The translations under genes were made by a program, and so were the position numbers. From a bacterium (GTDB lineage Bacteria > Planctomycetota > B15-G4): 51,094 nucleotides of DNA. The notes beneath the pieces are model-generated. The model did no database searches, had not been told where the DNA came from, and saw nothing but the letters and a program-made list of their open reading frames with translations. The stretch covers positions 1 through 51,094 of the forward strand of contig JAUIEF010000017.1 of assembly GCA_030428785.1 (NCBI GenBank), given 5' to 3'. Positions 7,425-15,656 of this stretch are shown here, in pieces. Positions within the stretch are counted from its first letter, which is position 1. The number at the start of each line of letters is the position of its first letter.

Positions 7425-10106
7425 TCAGCGGAACCCGACCTCGTCGAGGAAGAGCGCGTCGGGGCCTGCATCCGGCGACGCCGACCACGCGAGCTCGAGG
7501 AGCACGTCGCGCCCGGCGAGCGCCGACGCGTCCGCCGCGAGCTTCCGGAAGGCGGGGCGTCCGCCGCCGGTCGTCGGGCGCAGCGTCTCGGCGAGGAGCA
7601 CGCGCTCGTCGTCGCCGTCGCGCGCCGTGACGACGAGGCGGCCGCCCGACGCCGGCCACGCGTCGTCCGTCGCCAGCGAGACGACGACCTCCAACCGCTT
7701 CGCCCGCGCGGGCACGTCGACGCGCGCGAGCAGCCGCACCGGCGTCGTCGGGTCCGCGGGCCACAGCTCGAGCACGCCGCGCGCGCCCTTCGGCGGTCGC
7801 GGCGGCGGCTCCTTGTCCGAGGTGCGCGACGTCCAGCGCGGGCCCTCCGCGCGCACCCCGAGGAACGCGAGCGTGTCGAGGTCGTCGGCGCGGTCGAGCC
7901 GCAGGGCGGAGGTCGGCGTCACGGGGAGCGCGCGGGCGAGCGCGTCGCGCGGGAGCAGCCCCGGCTGCGCGACGGCGGCCGCGGGCGGGAGCCCGGGCGC
8001 CGACGGGTCGTCGCCGGAGAGCAGGAGCCGCAGCCCCGGCACGGGCCGCCCGTCGCGCCGGGCGATCCGCGCGTGGAGCGGGCACGCGGTCCCGCGCTGC
8101 TCCGCGAGGATCACGAGCCGCTGCGCGCCGGGGCGCAGCACGAGCGGGACGCGCAGCTCGTCGGGCGCGGCGGCGCGGTGCTCGTGGTGCACGAGCCGCG
8201 GCGCGCCGTCGAGCCAGACGCGCACGCCGTCCGCGTGCCCCAGCCAGAGGTAGGCGTCCGTCTCCTCCTCGACGACGAGCGTCACCGCCGCCCAGCTCGC
8301 CGACTCCGGCCCGCCGCCCGTCGCCTCGTCGACCCGCAGGCGCGTGCCGAGCGTGCGCGCCGCCTCCCAGCCGCGCTTGCCGACGCTCCGACCGCGCGCG
8401 ACCGCCTCGTCGAGCACGGGGTCGAGCAGCGCGACGTGGTCCTCGTCGTCGAAGGGCCCGAGCAGTTCCCAGCGGCGCACGAAGGGGACGTCGTCGTCGG
8501 GGAGGCTGCGGCGCCAGTCGGCGTTCGTCTGCGCCTCGCCGTCGGGCGGCGTGAACCGGATGTCGAGCGAGCGGCCGCCGCCGATGTCGCGCACGTGCGC
8601 GGCGAGCACGTTGCCGTGCCGGCGGAGCGTGCGGAGCGCGTCCGGCGCGACGGCGAACTCGGTGTACCGGCCGAGGCTCCAGGTCGCGCCGGAGGCCGCG
8701 TGCACGCCGTTGATCCAGATCTCGACGGCGTCGTCGTGGATGACGTGGAGCTGGAGCGCGCCGTCCGTCGCGTCGAAGGTGCGGCGCACCCAGAGGTCGC
8801 GCGTCGTCCACTCCGTGCGCGCGACGAGCCCCGTCGCGCCGCCGCCCGCGAACCCGCCCGGGCCGCGCGCCCAGCGCGCGTCGTCGAAGTCCGGGTCCTG
8901 CCAGCCGTCGCGCGGCTCGTCGACGGTCCAGGCCCAGGTCACGGGCGGCTCCGCGCGTGCCGGCTCCGCGGGCGGCGCGTCGGGCGTCGCGCCGGCGGCC
9001 GCGCCTTCCGCGACGGGCGCGGGCCGACCCTCGTCGACGCGCCCCGAGATCGTCGCCCGCTTCAGGACGAGCAGCACCATCGCCGTGCTCTCGAGCGTCC
9101 CCCACCCACCGTCGGGGTCCTCCTGCGCGAGGAGCTCGTCCGCGACGGCCGGGTACCACGCCTGCCCGCCGATCTCCTCCCGCCCCGCGAGCGCCGCGAC
9201 GCGCTCGACCCCGTAGAGGAAGTAGTGGTGGTGGTGGTCGCTGCGACCGTACGCGGGGAAGCGGTCCGCGAGGACGCCGGCGTGTCCCATGGGGCCGCCC
9301 GTCGCCGTGAAGCGCGCGTCGAGCCACGCCCAGCCGCGCTCCATCGCCTCGCGCGCCTCGCGGCTGCGCCCCGGCTCGCGCTCCGCCGCGTCGAGGAAGC
9401 CCCGCGCGACGTGCAGCGTCGTGAGACCGGCGGTCGTCATCGTGCCGCTGGGCTCGGGCCAGTAGTTGCCGCGGTAGAAGAAGCCGCCGTCGTCGCGCTG
9501 GTGGCGCAACGTCCCGTCGACGACGTCCGCCCAGAGGCTCGACGCGGTCTCGTGCCCGTGCTCGGCGGCGGCCTGGAGCGCGAGCGCGGCGAACTGCGTG
9601 TTCGAGAGGTCCGCCTCGCCGGTCGGGTACGCCCAGAGCCCGGTGCGCGGGTCGCGGTTCGCGACGAGCCAGTCGGCTGCCTCGAGCAGGCGCGCCTCGC
9701 GCTCGGACGCCGCGTGGGCGTGCGGCCCGAGCGCGTGGAACGCGAGCACGAGCGCGGCGACGGAGTACGTCTTGTCGAACGGCCGCGCGAGCAGGTGGTC
9801 CGTCGCGGCGACGAGCGCCGGGTGGTCCGCGCGCAGCCCCGACTTGCGGAGCGCGTAGACGGCGAGCGCGGTCGTGCCCGTCGGGTACCCGGGGACGGCG
9901 CCCGGCCGCGCGCCGAGCGGACCGAAGGACCCGTCGGCGCGCTGGGCGGCGAGCACCCGGTCGATGCCGCGCGCGAGGGCGGCGTTCACGTCGACGGCGA
10001 GGCGAGCGCGGCGCGCGACGTCCGCGTCCTGCGGCGGCAGGGCCGCGAGCCCCGCGCCCGCGCCGACCGCGAGCTGCAGCGCGAGGGAGAGGAGCACGGC
10101 CGCCAT
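7425..10106 (-). CDS. Exported alpha-toroid (squalene-cyclase-like repeat) protein with beta-sandwich domains
   Basis: A protein of 893 residues with a signal peptide (about 1-24). Residues about 35-340 form an alpha-alpha toroid of the terpenoid cyclase/prenyltransferase repeat type, with repeats such as QRADGSFG, DPRTGLWAYP, QRDDGGFF and EDPDGGWG. No DxDD protonation motif is visible, so it is not a squalene-hopene cyclase. An Ala/Pro-rich linker follows, then a galactose-binding-like jelly roll (about 390-510, with WVRRTF and VEIWINGV) and two further beta-sandwich regions to the C terminus. It probably acts outside the cytoplasm as a binding or polysaccharide-processing protein; the function is not known. 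The ATG at 10106 is used; a GTG nine bases inside has a better-spaced GAGGG. Confidence 0.75.
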   Translation of the reverse strand: MAAVLLSLALQLAVGAGAGLAALPPQDADVARRARLAVDVNAALARGIDRVLAAQRADGSFGPLGARPGAVPGYPTGTTALAVYALRKSGLRADHPALVAATDHLLARPFDKTYSVAALVLAFHALGPHAHAASEREARLLEAADWLVANRDPRTGLWAYPTGEADLSNTQFAALALQAAAEHGHETASSLWADVVDGTLRHQRDDGGFFYRGNYWPEPSGTMTTAGLTTLHVARGFLDAAEREPGRSREAREAMERGWAWLDARFTATGGPMGHAGVLADRFPAYGRSDHHHHYFLYGVERVAALAGREEIGGQAWYPAVADELLAQEDPDGGWGTLESTAMVLLVLKRATISGRVDEGRPAPVAEGAAAGATPDAPPAEPARAEPPVTWAWTVDEPRDGWQDPDFDDARWARGPGGFAGGGATGLVARTEWTTRDLWVRRTFDATDGALQLHVIHDDAVEIWINGVHAASGATWSLGRYTEFAVAPDALRTLRRHGNVLAAHVRDIGGGRSLDIRFTPPDGEAQTNADWRRSLPDDDVPFVRRWELLGPFDDEDHVALLDPVLDEAVARGRSVGKRGWEAARTLGTRLRVDEATGGGPESASWAAVTLVVEEETDAYLWLGHADGVRVWLDGAPRLVHHEHRAAAPDELRVPLVLRPGAQRLVILAEQRGTACPLHARIARRDGRPVPGLRLLLSGDDPSAPGLPPAAAVAQPGLLPRDALARALPVTPTSALRLDRADDLDTLAFLGVRAEGPRWTSRTSDKEPPPRPPKGARGVLELWPADPTTPVRLLARVDVPARAKRLEVVVSLATDDAWPASGGRLVVTARDGDDERVLLAETLRPTTGGGRPAFRKLAADASALAGRDVLLELAWSASPDAGPDALFLDEVGFR

Positions 10107-10231
10107 GCCCTCAGCATGGCAGGCGGCGCGGCCCGTCGCGAGGGTCTCGCGGGCCGTCTCCCGCGCGTCGGCTCATCGCGGCTGCCCGCCGCGCCGGCCG
10201 GCTCGCCGACCACGCGCGTCGGCCCGCGACG

Positions 10232-11701
10232 TCAGTCCAGGACGCCGGTCGCCCCCGTCGCGGGCGGCGGCGGCGGCGGCGGCCCTCCCGCTCCCGGGGC
10301 GGGACCGCGCCCCCCCGTCCGGCCGTGCACCCCGTCGGGCGGGTCGCCGTGCGGCGGCACGTCGGAGGGCGCGTACTTGCCGAGCTCCTGGAGCAGCGCC
10401 GCGTACACCGGGACGAGCGCCGGCGGCACGACCATGCCCGACACGCCGAAGGTCTCCGTCGGGTCGACGAGCAGGTCGTAGAGCACGAGGACCGGCGTGC
10501 CGGACGGGTCCCACTTCTCGCGGAGCTTGTAGCGCGTGCCCGTGACGGCGCGGTCCGACGTCGCCTGCGGCCCCGGGCCGTTCGGCGAGAAGAGCTCGGT
10601 GTAGGCGGTCTGCCGGAGCGACTGCGGATCCGCGGAGACGAGGTACGGGACGAGCGACACGGAGTCGGGCATGTCCGCCGGCGCCGGGACGCCCGCGACC
10701 TCGAGCGCGGTGGCGAAGAGGTCCACGGAGTTCACGGGCCGGTCGACGACGCGCCCCGGCGACACGACGCCCGGCCCGGTGATGACGAGCGGCACGCGCG
10801 CGCCGCGGTCGAACATCGTGCCCTTGGACTTCTCCTGGTAGAGCGGGTCGACGACGGCGGCCTGCGGCGTGCCGTTGTCGCCCAGGAAGACGACCCACGT
10901 GCGATCGAGCACGTCGGACGGGACGGCGGCGAGGAGGCGCGCGAGCTCCCGGTCCATCGCCTCGACCATCGCGCGGTGCTGGAGCGGCACGGGCGAGCTC
11001 TCGTCGACGGGCAGCGTCGTGAGCTGGTCGGGCGGCGCGTGGAACGGCTTGTGCGCGGCGTGGAAGGCGAGCAGCACGAACCACGGGTCGTCGCCCGCGG
11101 CCGTCACGGCCGCGATCGCGTCGTCCACCTGGTCGGTCGTCGCGTAGACGGTCGCGAGCGTCTGCGTGAAGCCGGCCGGCGTCGCGACCGTCTTGGGCCA
11201 GCTCACGTACTGCGAGGCCGAGCCCCCCTCGCCGCCGATCGTGTCGAGCGAACCGCTGAACGCCTCGAAGCCGCAGTCGATCGGGTGCATGGGACCGGAC
11301 ACGCCGAGCGCGCCGACGTGCCACTTGCCGATCGCGAAGGTGCGGTGCGTCGGGCCGAGCAGGTCGGCGAGCGTCGTCTCGTCGGGGTCGAGCTCCCAGG
11401 CCGCCGTCGGGTAGACGACGTTCGTGCCGACGCGCGTGCGGAAGCCGTAGCGCCCCGTGAGCAGGCCCGCGCGCGTCGGCGAGCAGACCGGCGTCGCGTA
11501 GGCGCGGTCGAAGCGCACGCCGTCGGCCGCGAGCTGGTCGATCGTCGGGGTCGGACCCGAGGCGGCGATCCCGTAGGCGCCGATGCGGTCGATGCCGACG
11601 TCGTCCGCGACGACGAGCAGGACGTTGTCGGGCGTCTGCGCGGAGGCGGCGACCGCCAGCCACGCGACGAGCAGCGCCGGGCAACAACGGATCGCGGACA
11701 T
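10232..11701 (-). CDS. Sulfatase (arylsulfatase-like, formylglycine type)
   Basis: A 489-residue exported type I sulfatase with a Sec signal peptide (about 1-21, ending AASA). The nucleophile signature CSPTRAG is present, with Cys73 to be converted to formylglycine. D33-D34 (VADDVG) provide the start of the metal site, and GKWH and GDNG supply further active-site residues. Sulfatases of this family release sulfate from sulfated glycans or aryl esters; the substrate is unknown. The C-terminal 40 residues are Gly/Pro-rich with a run of seven Pro. The start is set at ATG 11701 because AGGAGA lies 6 nt upstream; a GTG five codons earlier lacks this. The FGE-like domain at 2770-4818 lacks the Cys pair, so a true maturase must be encoded elsewhere. 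Confidence 0.92.
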   Translation of the reverse strand: MSAIRCCPALLVAWLAVAASAQTPDNVLLVVADDVGIDRIGAYGIAASGPTPTIDQLAADGVRFDRAYATPVCSPTRAGLLTGRYGFRTRVGTNVVYPTAAWELDPDETTLADLLGPTHRTFAIGKWHVGALGVSGPMHPIDCGFEAFSGSLDTIGGEGGSASQYVSWPKTVATPAGFTQTLATVYATTDQVDDAIAAVTAAGDDPWFVLLAFHAAHKPFHAPPDQLTTLPVDESSPVPLQHRAMVEAMDRELARLLAAVPSDVLDRTWVVFLGDNGTPQAAVVDPLYQEKSKGTMFDRGARVPLVITGPGVVSPGRVVDRPVNSVDLFATALEVAGVPAPADMPDSVSLVPYLVSADPQSLRQTAYTELFSPNGPGPQATSDRAVTGTRYKLREKWDPSGTPVLVLYDLLVDPTETFGVSGMVVPPALVPVYAALLQELGKYAPSDVPPHGDPPDGVHGRTGGRGPAPGAGGPPPPPPPATGATGVLD

Positions 11702-11721
11702 CGCACGTCTCCTCACGACTC

Positions 11722-11737
11722 GGGTCCCGGGGGACCC
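11722..11737. other. Short inverted repeat upstream of the sulfatase gene
   Basis: GGGTCC (11722-11727) and GGACCC (11732-11737) can form a 6-bp hairpin. It lies between the end of the transporter gene and the sulfatase start on the - strand and could be a terminator or a leader structure. No U tract follows. Confidence 0.3.
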
Positions 11738-11879
11738 AACCCTCTCCCGGGGCGCGCGCCCCGACCCCGTTCGCCCCCCAGCGTAGTCCCCGGGCGCCGA
11801 GCGGTCACGCGTCCGGACACGGGAGCGCGGCGGCCGGGCGTCTCCGGCGGCCCGTGTCGCGTCCCGGGGTCGCCGCCCG

Positions 11880-12734
11880 TCAGGCGCCCGCGCGCGTGAC
11901 GCGCGCCGCCCACCACACGCCGAGGTAGCAGAAGGGGGTGTCGAGCAGCGCCATGAAGGCCTTGACGACGTAGACCGCGAGGATCACCGCGCCGATCGCC
12001 GCCCACTCCATCTCCCAGTAGAAGTGCAGGAAGATGCCGTTGACGATGATCGTGTCCACGAGCTGCGAGAGGCCCGTCGACATGTTGTTGCGGAACCACA
12101 GCGCCTTGCCGCGGGTGAGGCGGCGCCAGAAGTGGAAGAGCCGGTTGTCCACGAGCTGCGCGACGAGGTACGCGGTCATGGACGCGAAGAGCAGCGTGGC
12201 CGGCGCGGCGAAGGTGAAGCTGTAGGCGGCCTGGCTCGCGACGGGCGACGCCGTGCGCGTGCCGTCGGCCGCCGTCGTGACGAGGTCCGGGTGGAACGCC
12301 CCGGCGAAGGCGTCGGGCACCTGCCAGTACGGCGACGGCGTGAGCGCCCGCGCGAGGGACAGCACCGCGAGCATGAGCAGCGACGCGCCGAAGCCCAGCC
12401 ACACCATGCGGTCGGCGCGCTTGCGCCCGAAGGTCTCGGACACGACGTCCGTGACGAGGAACGTCACCGGGTAGGTGATGACGCCGGCCGTGAGCGTCAC
12501 CTGGTCGCCGCCGTGCCCCGGGAACAACCGCTCCGCGAGCGACGCGACCCAGGCGACGACGGGACCCAGCACGGGCGTGTCCGCGGGCACGACGAACAGC
12601 TTCGTGCCGATGATGTTCGTGAGCAGGAGCATCGCCACGAAGAGCACCGCGAGGACGAAGTAGAGCGTCTCGTACGGACCCTGGTCGACGTGCTCGACGT
12701 GGCCTGCCGGGGACGGGTCGCTGCGCTGCTCCAC
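11880..12734 (-). CDS. yhhQ: Queuosine precursor transporter (YhhQ/VUT family)
   Basis: An integral membrane protein of 284 residues with about six hydrophobic helices. The family signatures are visible: TNIIGTKLF in the first helix, TYPVTFLVTDVVSE-FGRKRADRMVWLGF in the second and third, and DTIIVNGIFLHFYW plus KAFMALLDTPFCYL near the end. The family imports queuosine precursors such as preQ0/preQ1 or queuine for tRNA modification. GTG 12734 is chosen because the frame upstream is Arg/Pro-rich and because a -10-like CATACT ends 6 nt before it. No queuosine synthesis gene is nearby. It is divergent from the enoyl-CoA hydratase gene. Confidence 0.9.
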   Translation of the reverse strand: MEQRSDPSPAGHVEHVDQGPYETLYFVLAVLFVAMLLLTNIIGTKLFVVPADTPVLGPVVAWVASLAERLFPGHGGDQVTLTAGVITYPVTFLVTDVVSETFGRKRADRMVWLGFGASLLMLAVLSLARALTPSPYWQVPDAFAGAFHPDLVTTAADGTRTASPVASQAAYSFTFAAPATLLFASMTAYLVAQLVDNRLFHFWRRLTRGKALWFRNNMSTGLSQLVDTIIVNGIFLHFYWEMEWAAIGAVILAVYVVKAFMALLDTPFCYLGVWWAARVTRAGA

Positions 12735-12739
12735 TCTGG

Positions 12740-12746
12740 TAGTATG
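12740..12746. promoter_or_regulatory. Overlapping divergent -10-like elements
   Basis: TAGTAT (12740-12745) reads as a -10 element rightward toward the gene at 12832. CATACT (12746-12741 on the - strand) reads as one leftward, 6 nt before the GTG at 12734. It is the most A/T-rich spot in the 97-bp divergent gap. No good -35 was found for either direction. Confidence 0.45.
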
Positions 12747-12831
12747 CCCGGCCCTCGACCGCGAACACCACGGTCGGGGCCGGCCGCGCGGGGGAGGCGC
12801 CGGCACGCCCCCCCACTCGGAGCCCACCGCC

Positions 12832-13614
12832 TTGAGCCTCGTCACCTACGCCGTGCACGACGGTGTCGCGCTGATCACGCTCGACAACCCGCCGGCCAAC
12901 GCCTACAGCCACGAGATGCACCGCGAGCTCGACGACGCGATCCTGCGCGCGCGCTTCGACGAGTCGGTGCACGTGCTCGTGCTCACGGGCGCCGGCGAGA
13001 AGTTCTTCTGCGCGGGCGCGGACATCGAGATGCTCGCGTCGGTCACGCCCGAGTGGAAGTACCAGTTCTGCCTCCACGCGAACGAGACGCTCAACCGGCT
13101 CGAGCAGACGCCGAAGCTCGTCGTCGCGGCGCTCAACGGCCACACCGTGGGCGGCGGCCTCGAGGTCGCGCTCGCCGCGGACCTGCGCTGGGCCAAGGAG
13201 GGCGGCGGCAAGCTGGGTCTTCCGGAGGTCGCGCTCGGCGTGCTCCCCGGCACGGGCGGCACGGCGCGGCTCTCGCGGCTCGTCGGCCGCAACAAGGCGA
13301 TCGAGCTCATGGTCACCGGCGCGAACATGGACTTCGCGACCGCGAAGGAGCTGGGCCTCGTGAACGAGCTGCTCCCCGCCGACGGCTTCCTCGACGCCGT
13401 CCTCGAGAGGGCGCGCGGCTTCTGCCCACCGGCCAAGGCCGCCAAGGCCGTGGGCGCCATCAAGCGCTCGGTCGTGTCGGGGCTCGAGATGTCCTTCGAG
13501 GGCCACCTCGCCCTCGAGCGCGAGCTCCAGCAGCAGCTCTTCAAGAGCGCCGACGCGACGGAGGGCTTCGCCGCCTTCAACGAGAAGCGCCCGCCGAAGT
13601 TCCAGGGCCGCTGA
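12832..13614 (+). CDS. Enoyl-CoA hydratase/isomerase family protein
   Basis: A 260-residue crotonase-fold protein. The oxyanion-hole strand and CoA-binding region are seen in FFCAGADIEML, and both catalytic glutamates of true hydratases appear conserved, in TVGGGLEVALAADL and GLPEVALGVLPGTGGT. It would hydrate trans-2-enoyl-CoA to 3-hydroxyacyl-CoA. The start is a TTG at 12832, giving MSLVTYAVHDGVALITLDNP; no ATG or GTG fits as well. The next genes (zinc dehydrogenase and 3-hydroxyacyl-CoA dehydrogenase) follow within 4 nt, so the three form an operon for acyl-CoA or aromatic-acid degradation. Confidence 0.92.
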   Translation: MSLVTYAVHDGVALITLDNPPANAYSHEMHRELDDAILRARFDESVHVLVLTGAGEKFFCAGADIEMLASVTPEWKYQFCLHANETLNRLEQTPKLVVAALNGHTVGGGLEVALAADLRWAKEGGGKLGLPEVALGVLPGTGGTARLSRLVGRNKAIELMVTGANMDFATAKELGLVNELLPADGFLDAVLERARGFCPPAKAAKAVGAIKRSVVSGLEMSFEGHLALERELQQQLFKSADATEGFAAFNEKRPPKFQGR

Positions 13615-13617
13615 CGC

Positions 13618-14658
13618 GTGCGCGCCGTCGTCATCCGCGAGCACGGGGACACCGACGTCCTGCGCGTCGAGGAGCGCCCGACTCCCGAGCCCGGCCCGAA
13701 CGACGTCCTCGTCGACGTGAAGGCCGTGGGCCTCAACCACCTCGACACCTGGGTGCGCCGCGGCGTCCCCGGGCACGCGTTCCCGCTGCCCATGATCCCG
13801 GGTTGCGACGGCGCGGGCGTCGTGCGCGCGGCGGGCGGGCTCGTCGACTGGCTGCAGCCCGGCGACCGCGTGCTCTTCGCGCCGGGGATCTCGTGCGGCC
13901 ACTGCCGCGCGTGCTCCGACGGCGACGACAACCTGTGCCCCGAGTACGGCATCCTCGGCGAGACGCAGGACGGCGCGTGCGCGGAGCAGGTCGTGCTGCC
14001 GGCGCGCAACGCGCTGCCGATCCCGGGCGGGCTCTCCTTCCCCGAGGCCGCCGCCTTCCCGCTCACCTTCCTGACCGCGTGGCACATGCTCGTCGTCCGT
14101 TGCGGGCTCACGTCGCGCGACACGGTGCTCGTGCACGCCGCGGGCTCCGGCGTCGGCTCGGCCGCCGTGCAGATCGCCAAGCTCCATCACGCGACGGTCA
14201 TCGCGACCGCCGGCACGGAGGCCAAGCGCGCCGCCGCGCTCGGGCTCGGCGCCGACCACGCGCTCCCGAGCCGCGAGGGCGACCTCGTGAAGTCGGTCAA
14301 GGAGCTCACCGGCCGCCGCGGCGTCGACATCGTCTTCGAGCACGTCGGCGAGGCGACCATGCCCGCGAGCCTGCGCTGCCTCGCGCGCAACGGCCGCGTC
14401 GTGACCTGCGGCGCGACGACCGGCCCGAAGCTCGAGGCCGACCTGCGCCACCTCTTCTTCAAGAACCTCTCGATCCTCGGCAGCACCATGGGCAGCCGCG
14501 GCGAGCTGCGGCACCTCCTGGACCTCGTGGGTCGCGGGCTGCTCAAGCCCGTCGTGGACCGCGTGCTCCCGCTGTCGGAGATCGCCGCCGCCCACCGGGC
14601 CCTCGCGGACCGCGAGGCGTTCGGCAAGATCATCCTCGTCCCCGGAGACTCCCCGTGA
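13618..14658 (+). CDS. Zinc-dependent alcohol dehydrogenase / quinone oxidoreductase-like (MDR superfamily)
   Basis: A 346-residue medium-chain dehydrogenase. Residues about 1-120 form the GroES-like domain, with IPGCDGAGVV and the structural zinc lobe of four Cys in CGHCRACSDGDDNLC. The Rossmann half has VLVHAAGSGVGSAAVQIAK. The C-terminal REAFGKIILVPG is typical of quinone reductase-like members. It probably oxidises or reduces an intermediate of the neighbouring CoA pathway with NAD(P)H; the substrate is unknown. It starts with GTG 3 nt after the hydratase stop, and its stop TGA lies within the GTG start of the next gene (GTGA). Confidence 0.9.
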   Translation: MRAVVIREHGDTDVLRVEERPTPEPGPNDVLVDVKAVGLNHLDTWVRRGVPGHAFPLPMIPGCDGAGVVRAAGGLVDWLQPGDRVLFAPGISCGHCRACSDGDDNLCPEYGILGETQDGACAEQVVLPARNALPIPGGLSFPEAAAFPLTFLTAWHMLVVRCGLTSRDTVLVHAAGSGVGSAAVQIAKLHHATVIATAGTEAKRAAALGLGADHALPSREGDLVKSVKELTGRRGVDIVFEHVGEATMPASLRCLARNGRVVTCGATTGPKLEADLRHLFFKNLSILGSTMGSRGELRHLLDLVGRGLLKPVVDRVLPLSEIAAAHRALADREAFGKIILVPGDSP

Positions 14659-15515
14659 GCGCGTTCCGTTTCGACCAGGTCACCGTCCTCGGCGCCGGCA
14701 CCATGGGCCGCGGCATCGCCCAGGTGTGCGCCGCCACCGGCAGCCGCGTCCGGCTCGTCGACGTGGACCAGGCGCGCGCCGACGCCGCGCGCGACGCCAT
14801 CGCGGGCTCGCTCGACCGCGCCGTCGCGAAGGGCAAGGTCACCGAGGAGGACAAGGAGCGCACGCTCTCGGCCATCGAGGCGACCGGCGACCGCGAGGCC
14901 GCCGTGTCCGGCGCGGACGTGCTCGTCGAGGCGGCGCTCGAGGACATGGCGCTCAAGCGCGAGCTCTTCGCGGAGTTCGCGCGGACCGCGCCGTCGCACT
15001 GCCTGCTCGGCACGAACACGAGCTCGCTGAGCATCACCGAGATCGCGCGGGGCTGCGGCGCCGAGGACCGCGTCATCGGCCTGCACTTCTTCAACCCCGT
15101 GCCGGTCATGAAGCTCGTCGAGATCGTGCACGGCAAGGAGACGAGCGCGGACGCGATCCAGGCCGCGCAGGACTTCTCGGTGCGGCTCGGCAAGGACCCG
15201 ATCCTCGTGCGCGACTCGCCGGGCTTCGCGACGAGCCGGCTCGGCGTGCTGCTCGGGCTCGAGGCCATGCGCATGGTCCAGGAGGAGGTCGCGAGCGCGG
15301 CCGACATCGACAAGGCCATGGAGCTCGGCTACCGCCACCCCATGGGCCCGCTCAAGCTCACGGACCTCGTGGGCCTCGACGTGCGCCTCGCGATCGCGGA
15401 GCACCTGCACCGCGAGCTCGGCACGGACACCTGGGACCCGCCGCGGATCCTGCGCGACATGGTCGCGGCCGGGAAGCTCGGCCGGAAGAGCGGCGAGGGG
15501 TTCTACACCTACTGA
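14655..15515 (+). CDS. 3-hydroxyacyl-CoA (3-hydroxybutyryl-CoA) dehydrogenase
   Basis: A 286-residue protein. The N-terminal Rossmann fold has VLGAGTMGRGIAQ for NAD. LLGTNTSSLSITEIA and the catalytic His in IGLHFFNPVPVMKLVEIV are classic for this family. The C-terminal helical domain ends GLDVRLAIAEHLH...GRKSGEGFYTY, as in PaaH/Hbd-type enzymes. It oxidises 3-hydroxyacyl-CoA to 3-ketoacyl-CoA, the step after the hydratase encoded at 12832. The GTG start at 14655 overlaps the preceding stop by 4 nt. A thiolase, the expected next step, is absent from the window. Confidence 0.95.
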   Translation: MSAFRFDQVTVLGAGTMGRGIAQVCAATGSRVRLVDVDQARADAARDAIAGSLDRAVAKGKVTEEDKERTLSAIEATGDREAAVSGADVLVEAALEDMALKRELFAEFARTAPSHCLLGTNTSSLSITEIARGCGAEDRVIGLHFFNPVPVMKLVEIVHGKETSADAIQAAQDFSVRLGKDPILVRDSPGFATSRLGVLLGLEAMRMVQEEVASAADIDKAMELGYRHPMGPLKLTDLVGLDVRLAIAEHLHRELGTDTWDPPRILRDMVAAGKLGRKSGEGFYTY

Positions 15516-15642
15516 CCGCGGGCGCCGCGGACGGGGCGGGACCCGACGCCCCCCGGCGACCTTCGCGCGCACCGGTGACGTTTCGCGGCTCGAGGGGCCT
15601 CCGCGCGCCGGGCGCGCCGTTCCGGCGACGCGGGGCGTGGGG

Positions 15643-15648
15643 TAGGTT
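15643..15648 (+). promoter_or_regulatory. -10-like TAGGTT just before a start codon
   Basis: TAGGTT ends 8 nt before the ATG at 15657, so transcription would begin at or next to the start codon. The same arrangement occurs before 12734, 20242, 36538 and 50980. Confidence 0.45.
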
Positions 15649-15656
15649 GATCCCCG

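Noticed and set aside
7425..10106. Squalene-hopene cyclase
   Set aside because: Only the toroid repeats match; the DxDD motif and the full cyclase length pattern are missing, and the protein is exported with extra beta domains.
7335..11728. ACTCGGGTCCC present at 7335-7345 and 11718-11728, both near starts of - strand genes
   Set aside because: At 7335 the match overlaps the start codon and Shine-Dalgarno, and 11-nt GC-rich matches are expected by chance in this composition.
12735..12845. N-terminal extension of the queuosine transporter up to 12845
   Set aside because: The added residues are Arg/Pro-rich, overlap the divergent gene start and precede the -10-like element; GTG 12734 fits better.
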